A stretch of DNA of 5,486 bases from M0108 sp964523415. Its GTDB lineage: Bacteria; Pseudomonadota; Gammaproteobacteria; Chromatiales; Chromatiaceae. Location: contig CAZFZB010000155.1 in assembly GCA_964523415.1 (NCBI GenBank), positions 1-5,486 on the forward strand. The letters are read 5' to 3'. The notes under the pieces are model-generated. The model worked only from the letters and a program-made list of their open reading frames with translations, searched no databases and was not told the origin of the DNA. This document shows, one piece after another, positions 1 to 5,466 of the stretch. The number at the start of each line of letters is the position of its first letter. Position 1 is the first letter of the stretch. A program made the translations under genes and the position numbers.

Positions 1-870
1 TTAGTGGTGGCTTGGGGACTCGAGCTACGCAACCTGCTCGCTGGGCGCACCCGCTTGCCTTGGCGGGCCGGGTTCTTGACCCTGGGGCTTATCCTGGTCC
101 TGGGGGCCGTTACCGCCGAGTTGGCGGTCGAATACCACGTCCTCGGTACCGACAAGGTGGGGGAGGATGTTCTCTTTCAGGCCCTCAAAAGTATTCGCAC
201 CGGCCTGATCATCGGCACCCTCACTACCCTGGTGATGCTGCCCGCTGCCCTCCTGCTCGGCATCTTGGCAGGCTATTACCGGGGCCTGACCGATGACATC
301 ATTCAATATCTCTATACCACCCTGAATTCCATCCCTGGGGTCCTGCTCATTGCCGCCACTGTACTCATGCTCCAGGTTCATATGAGCAAGCATGAGGCGG
401 AATTCACCAGCTTGGCCCAACAAGCCGATCTGCGACTCTTTTTTCTCTGCCTCATCCTGGGCATGACGAGTTGGACCGGTCTCTGCCGCCTGTTGCGCGG
501 CGAGGCCCTCAAATTGCGAGAAACGGATTATGTCCAGGCTGCCCAGGCCTTGGGGATGGGGAGCCTAAGCATCATCACTCGCCATATTCTGCCCAATGTG
601 CTTCATCTGGTAATCATCGCCCTGGCACTGGATTTCAGCGGCTTGGTACTGGCGGAGGCGGTACTGTCCTATATCAACATCGGTGTGGACCCAACCATGA
701 ATTCCTGGGGGCACATGATCAATGGGGCACGCCTGGAACTGGCGCGGGAGCCCATCGTTTGGTGGTCCCTGGCCAGCGCCTTCTTTTTCATGTTTATCCT
801 GGTACTTTTCGCCAATCTCTTAGCTGACGTGGTGCGGGATGCCTTCGATCCCCGGTTACGCGGGGCCTGA
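1..870 (+). CDS. ABC transporter permease, dipeptide/oligopeptide (OppC/DppC) type, open at left edge
   Basis: This is an inner-membrane permease subunit of a peptide/nickel-type importer of the binding-protein-dependent transport family (BPD_transp_1). Counting from the GTG at position 4, a first membrane segment covers about residues 22-42. It is followed by the family's LGTDKVGEDVL box (47-57; OppC proteins have LGTDxxGRDV). Further hydrophobic segments lie near 68-90, 100-122 and 142-160. The cytoplasmic EAA loop, which docks on the ATPase, runs from YVQAAQALG (176-184) to RHILPN (193-198). The family-typical SWG and the C-terminal DAFDPRLR are both present, so the C-terminus is complete. 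The frame stays open to the window edge and no ribosome binding site is visible. Either GTG (4 or 7) could be the start, or the true start lies upstream. Its partner permease, ATPases and binding protein would be expected upstream. The substrate cannot be told from this subunit. Confidence 0.9.
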   Translation, partial: LVVAWGLELRNLLAGRTRLPWRAGFLTLGLILVLGAVTAELAVEYHVLGTDKVGEDVLFQALKSIRTGLIIGTLTTLVMLPAALLLGILAGYYRGLTDDIIQYLYTTLNSIPGVLLIAATVLMLQVHMSKHEAEFTSLAQQADLRLFFLCLILGMTSWTGLCRLLRGEALKLRETDYVQAAQALGMGSLSIITRHILPNVLHLVIIALALDFSGLVLAEAVLSYINIGVDPTMNSWGHMINGARLELAREPIVWWSLASAFFFMFILVLFANLLADVVRDAFDPRLRGA

Positions 871-891
871 TACCTATCAAATCGGCGCCCC

Positions 892-1542
892 TCAAACCTC
901 ACTGGGGGCCCCGGACAGGACGGACATTTGGATATGGCGGATGGCCTTATTGACGGCCTGGCCAAAGGGGTCCAATTGCAGAAGCTGCTGGACGCGCCCC
1001 CGGCGATCCTCCACCACCGCCTGACTGAAGACCTCCGACAGCAGGCCGCTGCGTTCCGCCAGTGCCAGGATGAAGTTATCCCGGGGATCGGGAATGTCAT
1101 CGCTGTTAAGGATGTTGGTGATGCGGTGCTTGACCTCGATCTTTTCACGTTCGTTCACCTGAGGATAAACGAAGGTATGAAAGACCCAGAGAAAGCGCTT
1201 GTCCACACGTTCCAGAATACCGCGAGCTAGAAGGCGGTCGATGGTCAAGTGCCGCAATTGGTCACCCTGGTTGGCCAGGGCCGTGACCCAATCCTGGATG
1301 GATTTTGGTTCCCGGCTGGCGGCGATCTGTGCCAGGCAAAAGTCGAGAACCGGTTCGCCAATCGGTTCATGGCTGACGAGGATAAGGTGGTTCTGGTCCG
1401 AGTCGATGCGCCCCTGTAAGGCGAGGTCCATGAGAGCGGCCCCGGCGAGTGCGCAGTTCATGGTATGCAAACCGATCTCGACGAAATCCCCCCTGTCCTT
1501 GTCATGCGCAAGGAGCAGGAATTCCTCAGCGAAGGTCAGCAT
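892..1542 (-). CDS. GPP34 (GOLPH3-like) family protein, copy B
   Basis: This 216-residue protein belongs to the GPP34 family (Pfam GPP34), best known from eukaryotic Golgi phosphoprotein 3. The role of the bacterial members is unknown to me. Visible family features are MLTFAEEFLLLAHD at the N-terminus, the helix ALAGAALMDLAL (31-42) followed by RID, then GEPVLDFCL (62-70), DWV (84-86), RGIL (107-110), KRFLWVF (115-121) and IPDPRD (150-155). There is no signal peptide or membrane segment, so it is probably cytosolic or peripheral. I chose the ATG at 1542 because it aligns exactly with the start of the upstream paralogue. A TTG at 1554 would add four residues with no match there. It lies 65 bp downstream of copy A on the same strand, so the two probably form an operon. 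Its stop is 21 bp from the end of the convergent permease gene. The Shine-Dalgarno sequence is weak. Confidence 0.87.
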   Translation of the reverse strand: MLTFAEEFLLLAHDKDRGDFVEIGLHTMNCALAGAALMDLALQGRIDSDQNHLILVSHEPIGEPVLDFCLAQIAASREPKSIQDWVTALANQGDQLRHLTIDRLLARGILERVDKRFLWVFHTFVYPQVNEREKIEVKHRITNILNSDDIPDPRDNFILALAERSGLLSEVFSQAVVEDRRGRVQQLLQLDPFGQAVNKAIRHIQMSVLSGAPSEV

Positions 1543-1593
1543 GGTGAACAACAAGCATGAGAAGCAAGGGGCGATGCAGATCGAATCACGGGT

Positions 1594-1619
1594 CCTGGAC
1601 GCGGAAGTCAGAGTCCAGG
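1594..1619. repeat. Inverted repeat at the end of GPP34 copy A
   Basis: CCTGGAC (1594-1600) and GTCCAGG (1613-1619) form a 7-bp stem with a 12-nt loop. The TGA of copy A (complement of 1608-1610) lies in the loop. No T-run follows on the minus strand, so it is not a standard intrinsic terminator. It could be a transcript-stability or partial attenuation hairpin between the two genes, or chance. Confidence 0.35.
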
Positions 1620-2255
1620 GGGAGGAATCAGAGGGGCGTTGAGGGTATCGCGAACATAATCGCAGACTACCTGGCCAAGCATGTCGAGTCGCACTATGCC
1701 CTTGATGCGTTCGCGACGCCGATCCACCTCCTCCGGGTTGAAGACCCTGCTCAATAGGTCGCTGCCGTCGGCCAAGGCGATGAGAAAGGTGTCTCTGGGG
1801 TCAGGGATCTCTTCGCTAAAAAGGATGTTGGAAAGGCGTCGCTTCACCTCGACCGTCTCGCGGTCGTCGATCAGGGGATAGACACGGGAATTGAAAACCC
1901 AGAGGAATCGCTTGTTTTCGCGTTTGAGGATGCCCCGTGCTACCAGCCGGTCCAAGGCCATGTCGCGCAGGGCCTCGCCGTGCCGTGACAACTCATCGAC
2001 CCAGTCCTCGGCTGTGGAGAGGTCGTTACCGGATTCGATGCGCGTCAGACAAAAATCCAGCAGGGGTTCACCTGTCACTCCCTGATCAATGAGAACTAGT
2101 CGTTCGGGGTCCATATCAATACGGTTGAGCAGCGCCAGGTCCATCAGGGCAGCCCCGGCAAGGGCGGCACTCATGACGCTGAAGCCGACATCGGCAAAGT
2201 CGCCAGACGTCTCATCATGAGCCAGCAGCAGAAATTCTTCGGCAAAGGTGAGCAT
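1608..2255 (-). CDS. GPP34 (GOLPH3-like) family protein, copy A
   Basis: This 215-residue protein is a paralogue of the next gene on the same strand. The two align end to end without an internal gap and agree at about half of positions by my hand count. The shared blocks are MLTFAEEFLLLAHD (1-14), ALAGAALMDLAL (31-42), DFCL (67-70), DWV (84-86), KRFLWVF (115-121), IPDPRD (150-155) and a late LD..GQ motif. The C-terminal tails differ; this one ends in a proline-rich IPPPGL. No signal peptide or membrane segment is seen. The ATG start is fixed by agreement with the paralogue's N-terminus, and the ribosome binding site before it is weak. It is the first gene of a probable two-gene transcript that starts in the intergenic region shared with the divergent kinase gene. 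By family this is a GOLPH3-like fold. Its ligand and cellular role in bacteria are unknown, and a lipid- or membrane-surface role would only be analogy with eukaryotes. Confidence 0.87.
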   Translation of the reverse strand: MLTFAEEFLLLAHDETSGDFADVGFSVMSAALAGAALMDLALLNRIDMDPERLVLIDQGVTGEPLLDFCLTRIESGNDLSTAEDWVDELSRHGEALRDMALDRLVARGILKRENKRFLWVFNSRVYPLIDDRETVEVKRRLSNILFSEEIPDPRDTFLIALADGSDLLSRVFNPEEVDRRRERIKGIVRLDMLGQVVCDYVRDTLNAPLIPPPGL

Positions 2256-2303
2256 GTCAGCACCAGTTAGAGCGCGGGGATTCGGTGAGGATAGGGGGGA
2301 AAG

Positions 2304-2332
2304 ACGCTAACACAGCCGTAACAGGCTGGCAA
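2304..2332 (-). promoter_or_regulatory. Candidate promoter for the GPP34 pair
   Basis: On the minus strand TTGCCA (complement of 2327-2332; 5 of 6 to TTGACA) is followed after 17 bp by TAGCGT (complement of 2304-2309; only 3 of 6 to TATAAT). It lies about 50 bp before the ATG at 2255. The dyad CAGCC/GGCTG falls largely within the spacer. The -10 box is poor, so this is tentative. Confidence 0.22.
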
Positions 2333-2405
2333 ATAGGCATCTCTGCCAAGCCGGTTGATGGGGCCCGATCTGCAACGCCGGAGGGCCAGGGATTTTGTTA
2401 GACTG

Positions 2406-2436
2406 CCGACACCCTTTCCACCAGTAGCCAGATAAT
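2406..2436 (+). promoter_or_regulatory. Candidate sigma-70-like promoter for the kinase/transporter pair
   Basis: A GATAAT -10-like box (2431-2436, 5 of 6 to TATAAT) is preceded by CCGACA (2406-2411, 4 of 6 to TTGACA) with a long 19-bp spacer. It lies about 100 bp before the kinase start. An alternative is TTGATG (2488-2493) with CATAAT (2513-2518), also spaced 19 bp, which would leave a leader of only about 12-15 nt. Neither is strong. Confidence 0.25.
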
Positions 2437-2448
2437 TTCGAGCTACTG
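2422..2448. promoter_or_regulatory. Operator-like inverted repeat CAGTAGC-N13-GCTACTG
   Basis: The two 7-bp arms (2422-2428 and 2442-2448) are perfect inverted complements. Their centres lie 20 bp apart, close to two helical turns, which suits a dimeric DNA-binding protein. The 13-bp spacer holds the GATAAT box, so a bound protein would cover the -10 element. A further GAGCTAC copy sits at 2451-2457. No known regulator is recognised from the site. Confidence 0.35.
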
Positions 2449-2537
2449 AGGAGCTACCCCGACCCTGGTCCCGGGTCCTCACCCTGATTGATGCTGCGGC
2501 GGCAGGACCCACCATAATTCTGAAAAGTCTAGTTATC

Positions 2538-2969
2538 ATGGTCTTGGAACAAACCTTTACCCTGCGCAATGAACTTGGTGAGATCTCTCGGCTCGCGCGT
2601 GGGATCCAGGCCTTTGGCGAGGAGGGGTCCCTATCGGTACGGCATATCTACCAACTCAATCTGGTACTCGATGAATTGCTGACCAATATTGTTTCCTATG
2701 GTTACGATGATGATCTGGCCCATGACATCAGCTTGCAATTGCGGGTGGAACCTGGGCGCCTGATCGCCGTCCTTACCGATGACGGCAAACCCTTCAATCC
2801 TCTGGAGGAGGCCCCGGTCGCCATCCTCGCCGGCCCCTTGGAGGAGCGCCCGATTGGCGGACTTGGCATCCATTTTATGCGGGCCTTGATGGATGAAGTC
2901 ACCTATCAACGTACGGACCATCACAACCAACTGACCCTGATTAAGCACCTGAACACACTTGAGGGGTGA
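2538..2969 (+). CDS. RsbW/SpoIIAB-like ATP-binding protein (anti-sigma factor kinase type)
   Basis: This 143-residue stand-alone GHKL ATPase domain (HATPase_c_2 class) has the usual length of RsbW/SpoIIAB proteins. The N-box is LDELLTNIVSYGY (44-56), with Glu46 as likely catalytic base and Asn50 for Mg-ATP. The G1 motif is DDGKPFNP (81-88), and the G2 glycines lie in GGLGIHFMRAL (107-117). There is no sensor, dimerisation or phospho-acceptor His domain, so it is not a complete histidine kinase. In this family such proteins phosphorylate a STAS anti-anti-sigma partner on Ser/Thr and/or bind a sigma factor or another output protein. No STAS, PP2C or sigma gene is in the window, so the partner is unknown. 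The stop lies 7 bp before the next ATG, and the ribosome binding site of the transporter gene is inside this gene's final codons, so co-expression is very likely. The ATG is preceded by only a weak Shine-Dalgarno sequence. Confidence 0.88.
   Translation: MVLEQTFTLRNELGEISRLARGIQAFGEEGSLSVRHIYQLNLVLDELLTNIVSYGYDDDLAHDISLQLRVEPGRLIAVLTDDGKPFNPLEEAPVAILAGPLEERPIGGLGIHFMRALMDEVTYQRTDHHNQLTLIKHLNTLEG
2961..2966 (+). promoter_or_regulatory. Ribosome binding site GAGGGG of the transporter fusion gene
   Basis: GAGGGG lies 10 nt before the ATG at 2977 and forms the last two sense codons (Glu-Gly) of the kinase gene, directly before its TGA. It decides the start at 2977 over the TTG at 2959. It also implies that ribosomes finishing the kinase gene can re-initiate on the transporter gene. 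Confidence 0.65.
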
Positions 2970-2976
2970 TATCGCC

Positions 2977-5466
2977 ATGAGCGGCCGTTCCTCGGTGCCC
3001 AATTACAAGCCAAGGCTGGCCTTAGGTGCCATCACCCTGGTGGCGCTGGTCCTGCTTTCCGGCGTTGGGGTATCTCAGTGCCAGGCCAGCAATGGGGGAG
3101 AGGATCAACGTAACCTGGCTAGTACCGAGTTCGGGGGGGGTGCGGGTCGGACTGATAAGGGTGAAGTCGGAACCGAGGGTTGGCAGTCCCTGAACGAACT
3201 GGCAAGGAGGCGCATCGGGGTCATTTTGGGAACCCTCTTTGCCCCCTATATCGCGCAAGCCTATCCTCAGGCCCAGGTTTCAATCTTCAACAGCACTTCG
3301 GATCAGGTCGTTGCCCTGAAGACGGGTAAGGTGGACACGGCCATTTTCGACGCCATCAGTGCCAGGGCCATCACCCAGATCCATCCTGAACTGGGGGTAC
3401 TGGAGGAGGGCTTCCTCACTTATCCACTGGGCATAGGCTTTCGCCGCGATCGGCCCGAATTGCGTCAGCGGTTCAATCGCTTCCTGGAGCGGCTCCGCGC
3501 CAACGGTGGCTATGAGGAGATTTACCTCCGCTGGCTGGTCGAGGACCCCGAACAGGCGGTCATGCCCGATTATCTGGCCCAGAACCCCCGGGAAAGCTAT
3601 GTCCTGGGGGTTTCGGCTGCCGACCTGCCCTATGTTGCCCTTAAGGATGGCCGCTATGTGGGCCTCGATATTGAGATCCTCCAGCGTTTCGGTGCCGAGG
3701 AGGGCATAGGTTTGGACATCCTGCCGCTGGATTTCGGCGCCCTGATACCGGCCTTGGCCGCGGGCAAAGTGGATATCATCACCGACGGCATTGCCATCAC
3801 CGAGGAACGAAGCCGGGCGGTGAACTTCTCCGCCCCCTATGCCGAGGGGCGCGCGGCGGCCCTGGCCCTCACTGCCAACCTGGCGCCAGGGTCGAATCCC
3901 AGGCCCGTCCGTTCCCCCTCCGGGACGACAGCGACGAGGGGGAAGGAGAGTGAGACGGGGCTCCCCGCTCCCGAACCCTCCGTTTCCAGTGGCGGTTGGC
4001 GTTCCCTTGACGACCTGGCCCGGGGACGGATCGCCGTCTTCGCCGGGGCTATCCAGGATCAGTATGTGGTGCACACCTATCCTGAGGCGCAGATCATCCA
4101 TCTCAACGGCCATGCGGACCTCATCACCTCTTTAAAAACGGCTAAGGTAGACGCGGGTATTATCATCGCTACGAGTGCGCCGGACATTCTGAAGGCAAAT
4201 CCTGAGATCGGCCTGCTGGGGAAGCCCATTCTCCCCGTATCCCAGGCCGTGGCATTCCGCCAGGGGGACCAGGAATTGCGGAAGCGATTTGATCGATTTA
4301 TGGCCACCATTCTCGCCGACGGCACCCATGCTGACATGCATGCCCGCTGGTTCGAGGCCGATGCCAAACAGGCCAGGATGCCCGACCTCCCACTGCCGGA
4401 AACGGGCCCCGTTCTCCGTCTGGGTACCTCGGTATTTGTAGGCCTGCCCTATGTGGGCATGGTGGATGGTAACTATGTCGGCTTCGACATCGAGCTAGCT
4501 CGGCGCTTCGCCGCCCATGAAGGGATGCGGCTGGAATTGACGCCCCTGGAGTTCAGTAGCCTGATCCCGGCCCTGCTGTCCGGTAAATTGGACCTGATCG
4601 CCTCGGCCCTAGCGGTTACCGAGGAACGACAAAAACAGGTGGCCTTTTCCACCCCCTACGCCGAGGTCTCCTCCGTCACCCTGGCCCTCAGGAGGAATTT
4701 GGACAAGGGGCAGCAGGGGCAGCCTGAGGCGTCCAGGTCCTGGAAGGCCGAGCCGGCATCCGGTCTCCTCGCCGAACTGAGAGCAAGCTTTTATGCCAAT
4801 TTTGTCCTCGAACAACGCTGGCGGCTCATCCTGCGTGGGCTTTGGGCTACCCTGCTGATCTCCGTGGCATCCACCCTTTTCGGCACTTTGCTCGGGGCCC
4901 TTATCTGTTATCTGCGCATGTCCTCCAGGACGCTACCGCGACTCCTGGGATCGGGGTACATCGCCTTGATCCGCGGTCTGCCAGTGCTCTTGTTGCTCAT
5001 GTTGATTTATTACGTGGCCTTTGCCTCCGTGAACATCGATCCCCTGATCGTGGCGGTCATCGCCTTCGGCATGAACTTCGCGGCCTATGTCTCCGAGATG
5101 TTTCGTGCCGGAATCGAGGGTGTGGACCGGGGCCAGAGCGAGGCTGGCCTCGCCATGGGTTTCACTCGCCTCCAGACCTTTTGGTACCTTGTCCTACCCC
5201 AGGCGACGCGGCGCATCCTGCCGGTCTATCGGGGCGAGTTCATTGCCCTGGTCAAGATGACATCCATTGTCGGCTATATAGGGGTTCAGGATCTGACCAA
5301 GGCAGGGGACATCATCCGCAGCCGCACCTTCGAGGCCTTCTTCCCCTTACTGATGGTAGCGGCCATCTACTTCCTGATCATCTGGGTCCTGGGGTTGGCC
5401 CTCGATGAGGTCGATCGGCGAACCGACCCAAAAAGGCGCGCCAAAGTGGGCGTGGAAACAGCATAA
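2977..5466 (+). CDS. Polar amino acid ABC transporter: tandem solute-binding domains fused to permease
   Basis: This 829-residue protein combines binding protein and permease. Residues 13-37 are a signal peptide or anchor, with possible cleavage after the Ala of CQA. The one Cys (35) has Gln at -1, so it is not a convincing lipobox. Family-3 solute-binding sequence follows as C-lobe (69-196), N-lobe (208-302), a linker (303-340), C-lobe (341-468) and N-lobe (479-575). The permease domain follows from about 616. It has roughly five membrane segments, the RGLP box (666-669), the EAA loop (E722, A723, G728, LPQA 740-743) and the KMTSIVGYIGVQDL region (760-773) typical of HisM/GlnP. Each N-lobe has GLDIE/GFDIE and TEER, whose Arg (278, 551) should bind the ligand carboxylate. 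I chose the ATG at 2977 because GAGGGG lies 10 nt upstream. A TTG at 2959 would overlap the previous gene. It probably forms a homodimer with an ATPase not seen here. Polar amino acid import is likely, but the exact substrate is unknown. Confidence 0.9.
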   Translation: MSGRSSVPNYKPRLALGAITLVALVLLSGVGVSQCQASNGGEDQRNLASTEFGGGAGRTDKGEVGTEGWQSLNELARRRIGVILGTLFAPYIAQAYPQAQVSIFNSTSDQVVALKTGKVDTAIFDAISARAITQIHPELGVLEEGFLTYPLGIGFRRDRPELRQRFNRFLERLRANGGYEEIYLRWLVEDPEQAVMPDYLAQNPRESYVLGVSAADLPYVALKDGRYVGLDIEILQRFGAEEGIGLDILPLDFGALIPALAAGKVDIITDGIAITEERSRAVNFSAPYAEGRAAALALTANLAPGSNPRPVRSPSGTTATRGKESETGLPAPEPSVSSGGWRSLDDLARGRIAVFAGAIQDQYVVHTYPEAQIIHLNGHADLITSLKTAKVDAGIIIATSAPDILKANPEIGLLGKPILPVSQAVAFRQGDQELRKRFDRFMATILADGTHADMHARWFEADAKQARMPDLPLPETGPVLRLGTSVFVGLPYVGMVDGNYVGFDIELARRFAAHEGMRLELTPLEFSSLIPALLSGKLDLIASALAVTEERQKQVAFSTPYAEVSSVTLALRRNLDKGQQGQPEASRSWKAEPASGLLAELRASFYANFVLEQRWRLILRGLWATLLISVASTLFGTLLGALICYLRMSSRTLPRLLGSGYIALIRGLPVLLLLMLIYYVAFASVNIDPLIVAVIAFGMNFAAYVSEMFRAGIEGVDRGQSEAGLAMGFTRLQTFWYLVLPQATRRILPVYRGEFIALVKMTSIVGYIGVQDLTKAGDIIRSRTFEAFFPLLMVAAIYFLIIWVLGLALDEVDRRTDPKRRAKVGVETA
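3133..3140 (+). repeat. Homopolymeric tract of eight G
   Basis: An uninterrupted run of eight G encodes Gly53-Gly55 in the low-complexity segment after the signal peptide of the transporter fusion. Slippage of one base here would put more than 90% of the protein out of frame. Confidence 0.9.
3181..3882 (+). repeat. Solute-binding module, repeat copy 1 (C-lobe then N-lobe)
   Basis: This codes for residues 69-302 of the transporter fusion and matches residues 341-575. Anchor pairs are W69/W341, R-W at 185-186/457-458, and MPD 196/468, all exactly 272 residues apart. The offset becomes 273 after a one-residue insertion near the start of the second N-lobe. This copy keeps D125 in VDTAIFD, the position where family-3 binding proteins have an Asp that contacts the ligand amino group. 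Confidence 0.8.
3879..3890. repeat. 12-bp perfect palindrome at the inter-module linker
   Basis: CCTGGCGCCAGG reads the same on both strands. It lies exactly where the first binding module ends and the low-complexity linker begins, within codons 301-305. Confidence 0.6.
3912..3944. repeat. 9-bp inverted repeat in the inter-module linker
   Basis: TTCCCCCTC (3912-3920) and GAGGGGGAA (3936-3944) are perfect inverted complements separated by 15 nt. They lie in the middle of the Pro/Ser/Thr/Glu-rich linker of the transporter fusion. No T-run follows, and the reading frame continues, so it is not a terminator. Confidence 0.6.
3997..4701 (+). repeat. Solute-binding module, repeat copy 2 (C-lobe then N-lobe)
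   Basis: This codes for residues 341-575 of the transporter fusion. It is homologous to copy 1 over its full length. It opens with GGWRSLDDLAR (339-349), matching GWQSLNELAR in copy 1. The N-lobe has GLPYVG, GFDIEL and TEER. The Asp of copy 1 (D125) is replaced by Ile397 (VDAGIII). A roughly 40-residue spacer separates its N-lobe from the first permease membrane segment. Confidence 0.8.

Larger units (their letters stand above)
2256..2537. other. Divergent intergenic region (promoters for both flanking units)
   Basis: This 282-bp region separates the minus-strand GPP34 pair from the plus-strand kinase/transporter pair, so it should hold promoters for both. I see no coding sequence with family resemblance in it, and no tRNA or rRNA. 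It contains a 7-bp inverted repeat around GATAAT (2422-2448) and a direct repeat of GAGCTAC (2440-2446 and 2451-2457, 11 bp apart). There is also a short dyad CAGCC/GGCTG (2313-2317 and 2324-2328), and GACCC/GGGTC (2461-2465 and 2473-2477). None of these matches a named operator that I recognise. Confidence 0.6.

Noticed and set aside
871..905. Terminator between the convergent permease and GPP34 copy B
   Set aside because: Only a weak GCCCC/GGGGC pairing with a long loop and no T-run on either strand is present, and the gap is 21 bp, so no terminator can be supported.
1543..1554. TTG at 1554 as start of GPP34 copy B
   Set aside because: The paralogue starts exactly at the Met aligned with 1542. 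The extra four residues have no counterpart, and no better ribosome binding site precedes them.
2267..2569. Minus-strand open frame of 100 codons in the divergent intergenic region
   Set aside because: It has no recognisable motif and would overlap the kinase start and the probable promoters. Its composition looks non-coding.
2959..2976. TTG at 2959 as an upstream start of the transporter fusion
   Set aside because: It would overlap the kinase gene and place the Shine-Dalgarno sequence inside the coding region. The ATG at 2977 has GAGGGG 10 nt upstream and leads into a good signal peptide.
3076..3084. Lipoprotein signal at Cys35 of the transporter fusion
   Set aside because: The residues before Cys are V-S-Q. 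Gln at -1 does not fit the lipobox, and CQA is an acceptable type I signal peptidase site.
3280..4113. Long minus-strand open frame of 277 codons inside the transporter gene
   Set aside because: It has no recognisable domain and runs antisense to a frame with clear family motifs. It is a GC-rich shadow.
4842..5408. Plus-strand open frame of 188 codons in another frame of the permease region
   Set aside because: It is rich in His, Pro, Arg and Gly with no family resemblance, and it overlaps the conserved permease domain.
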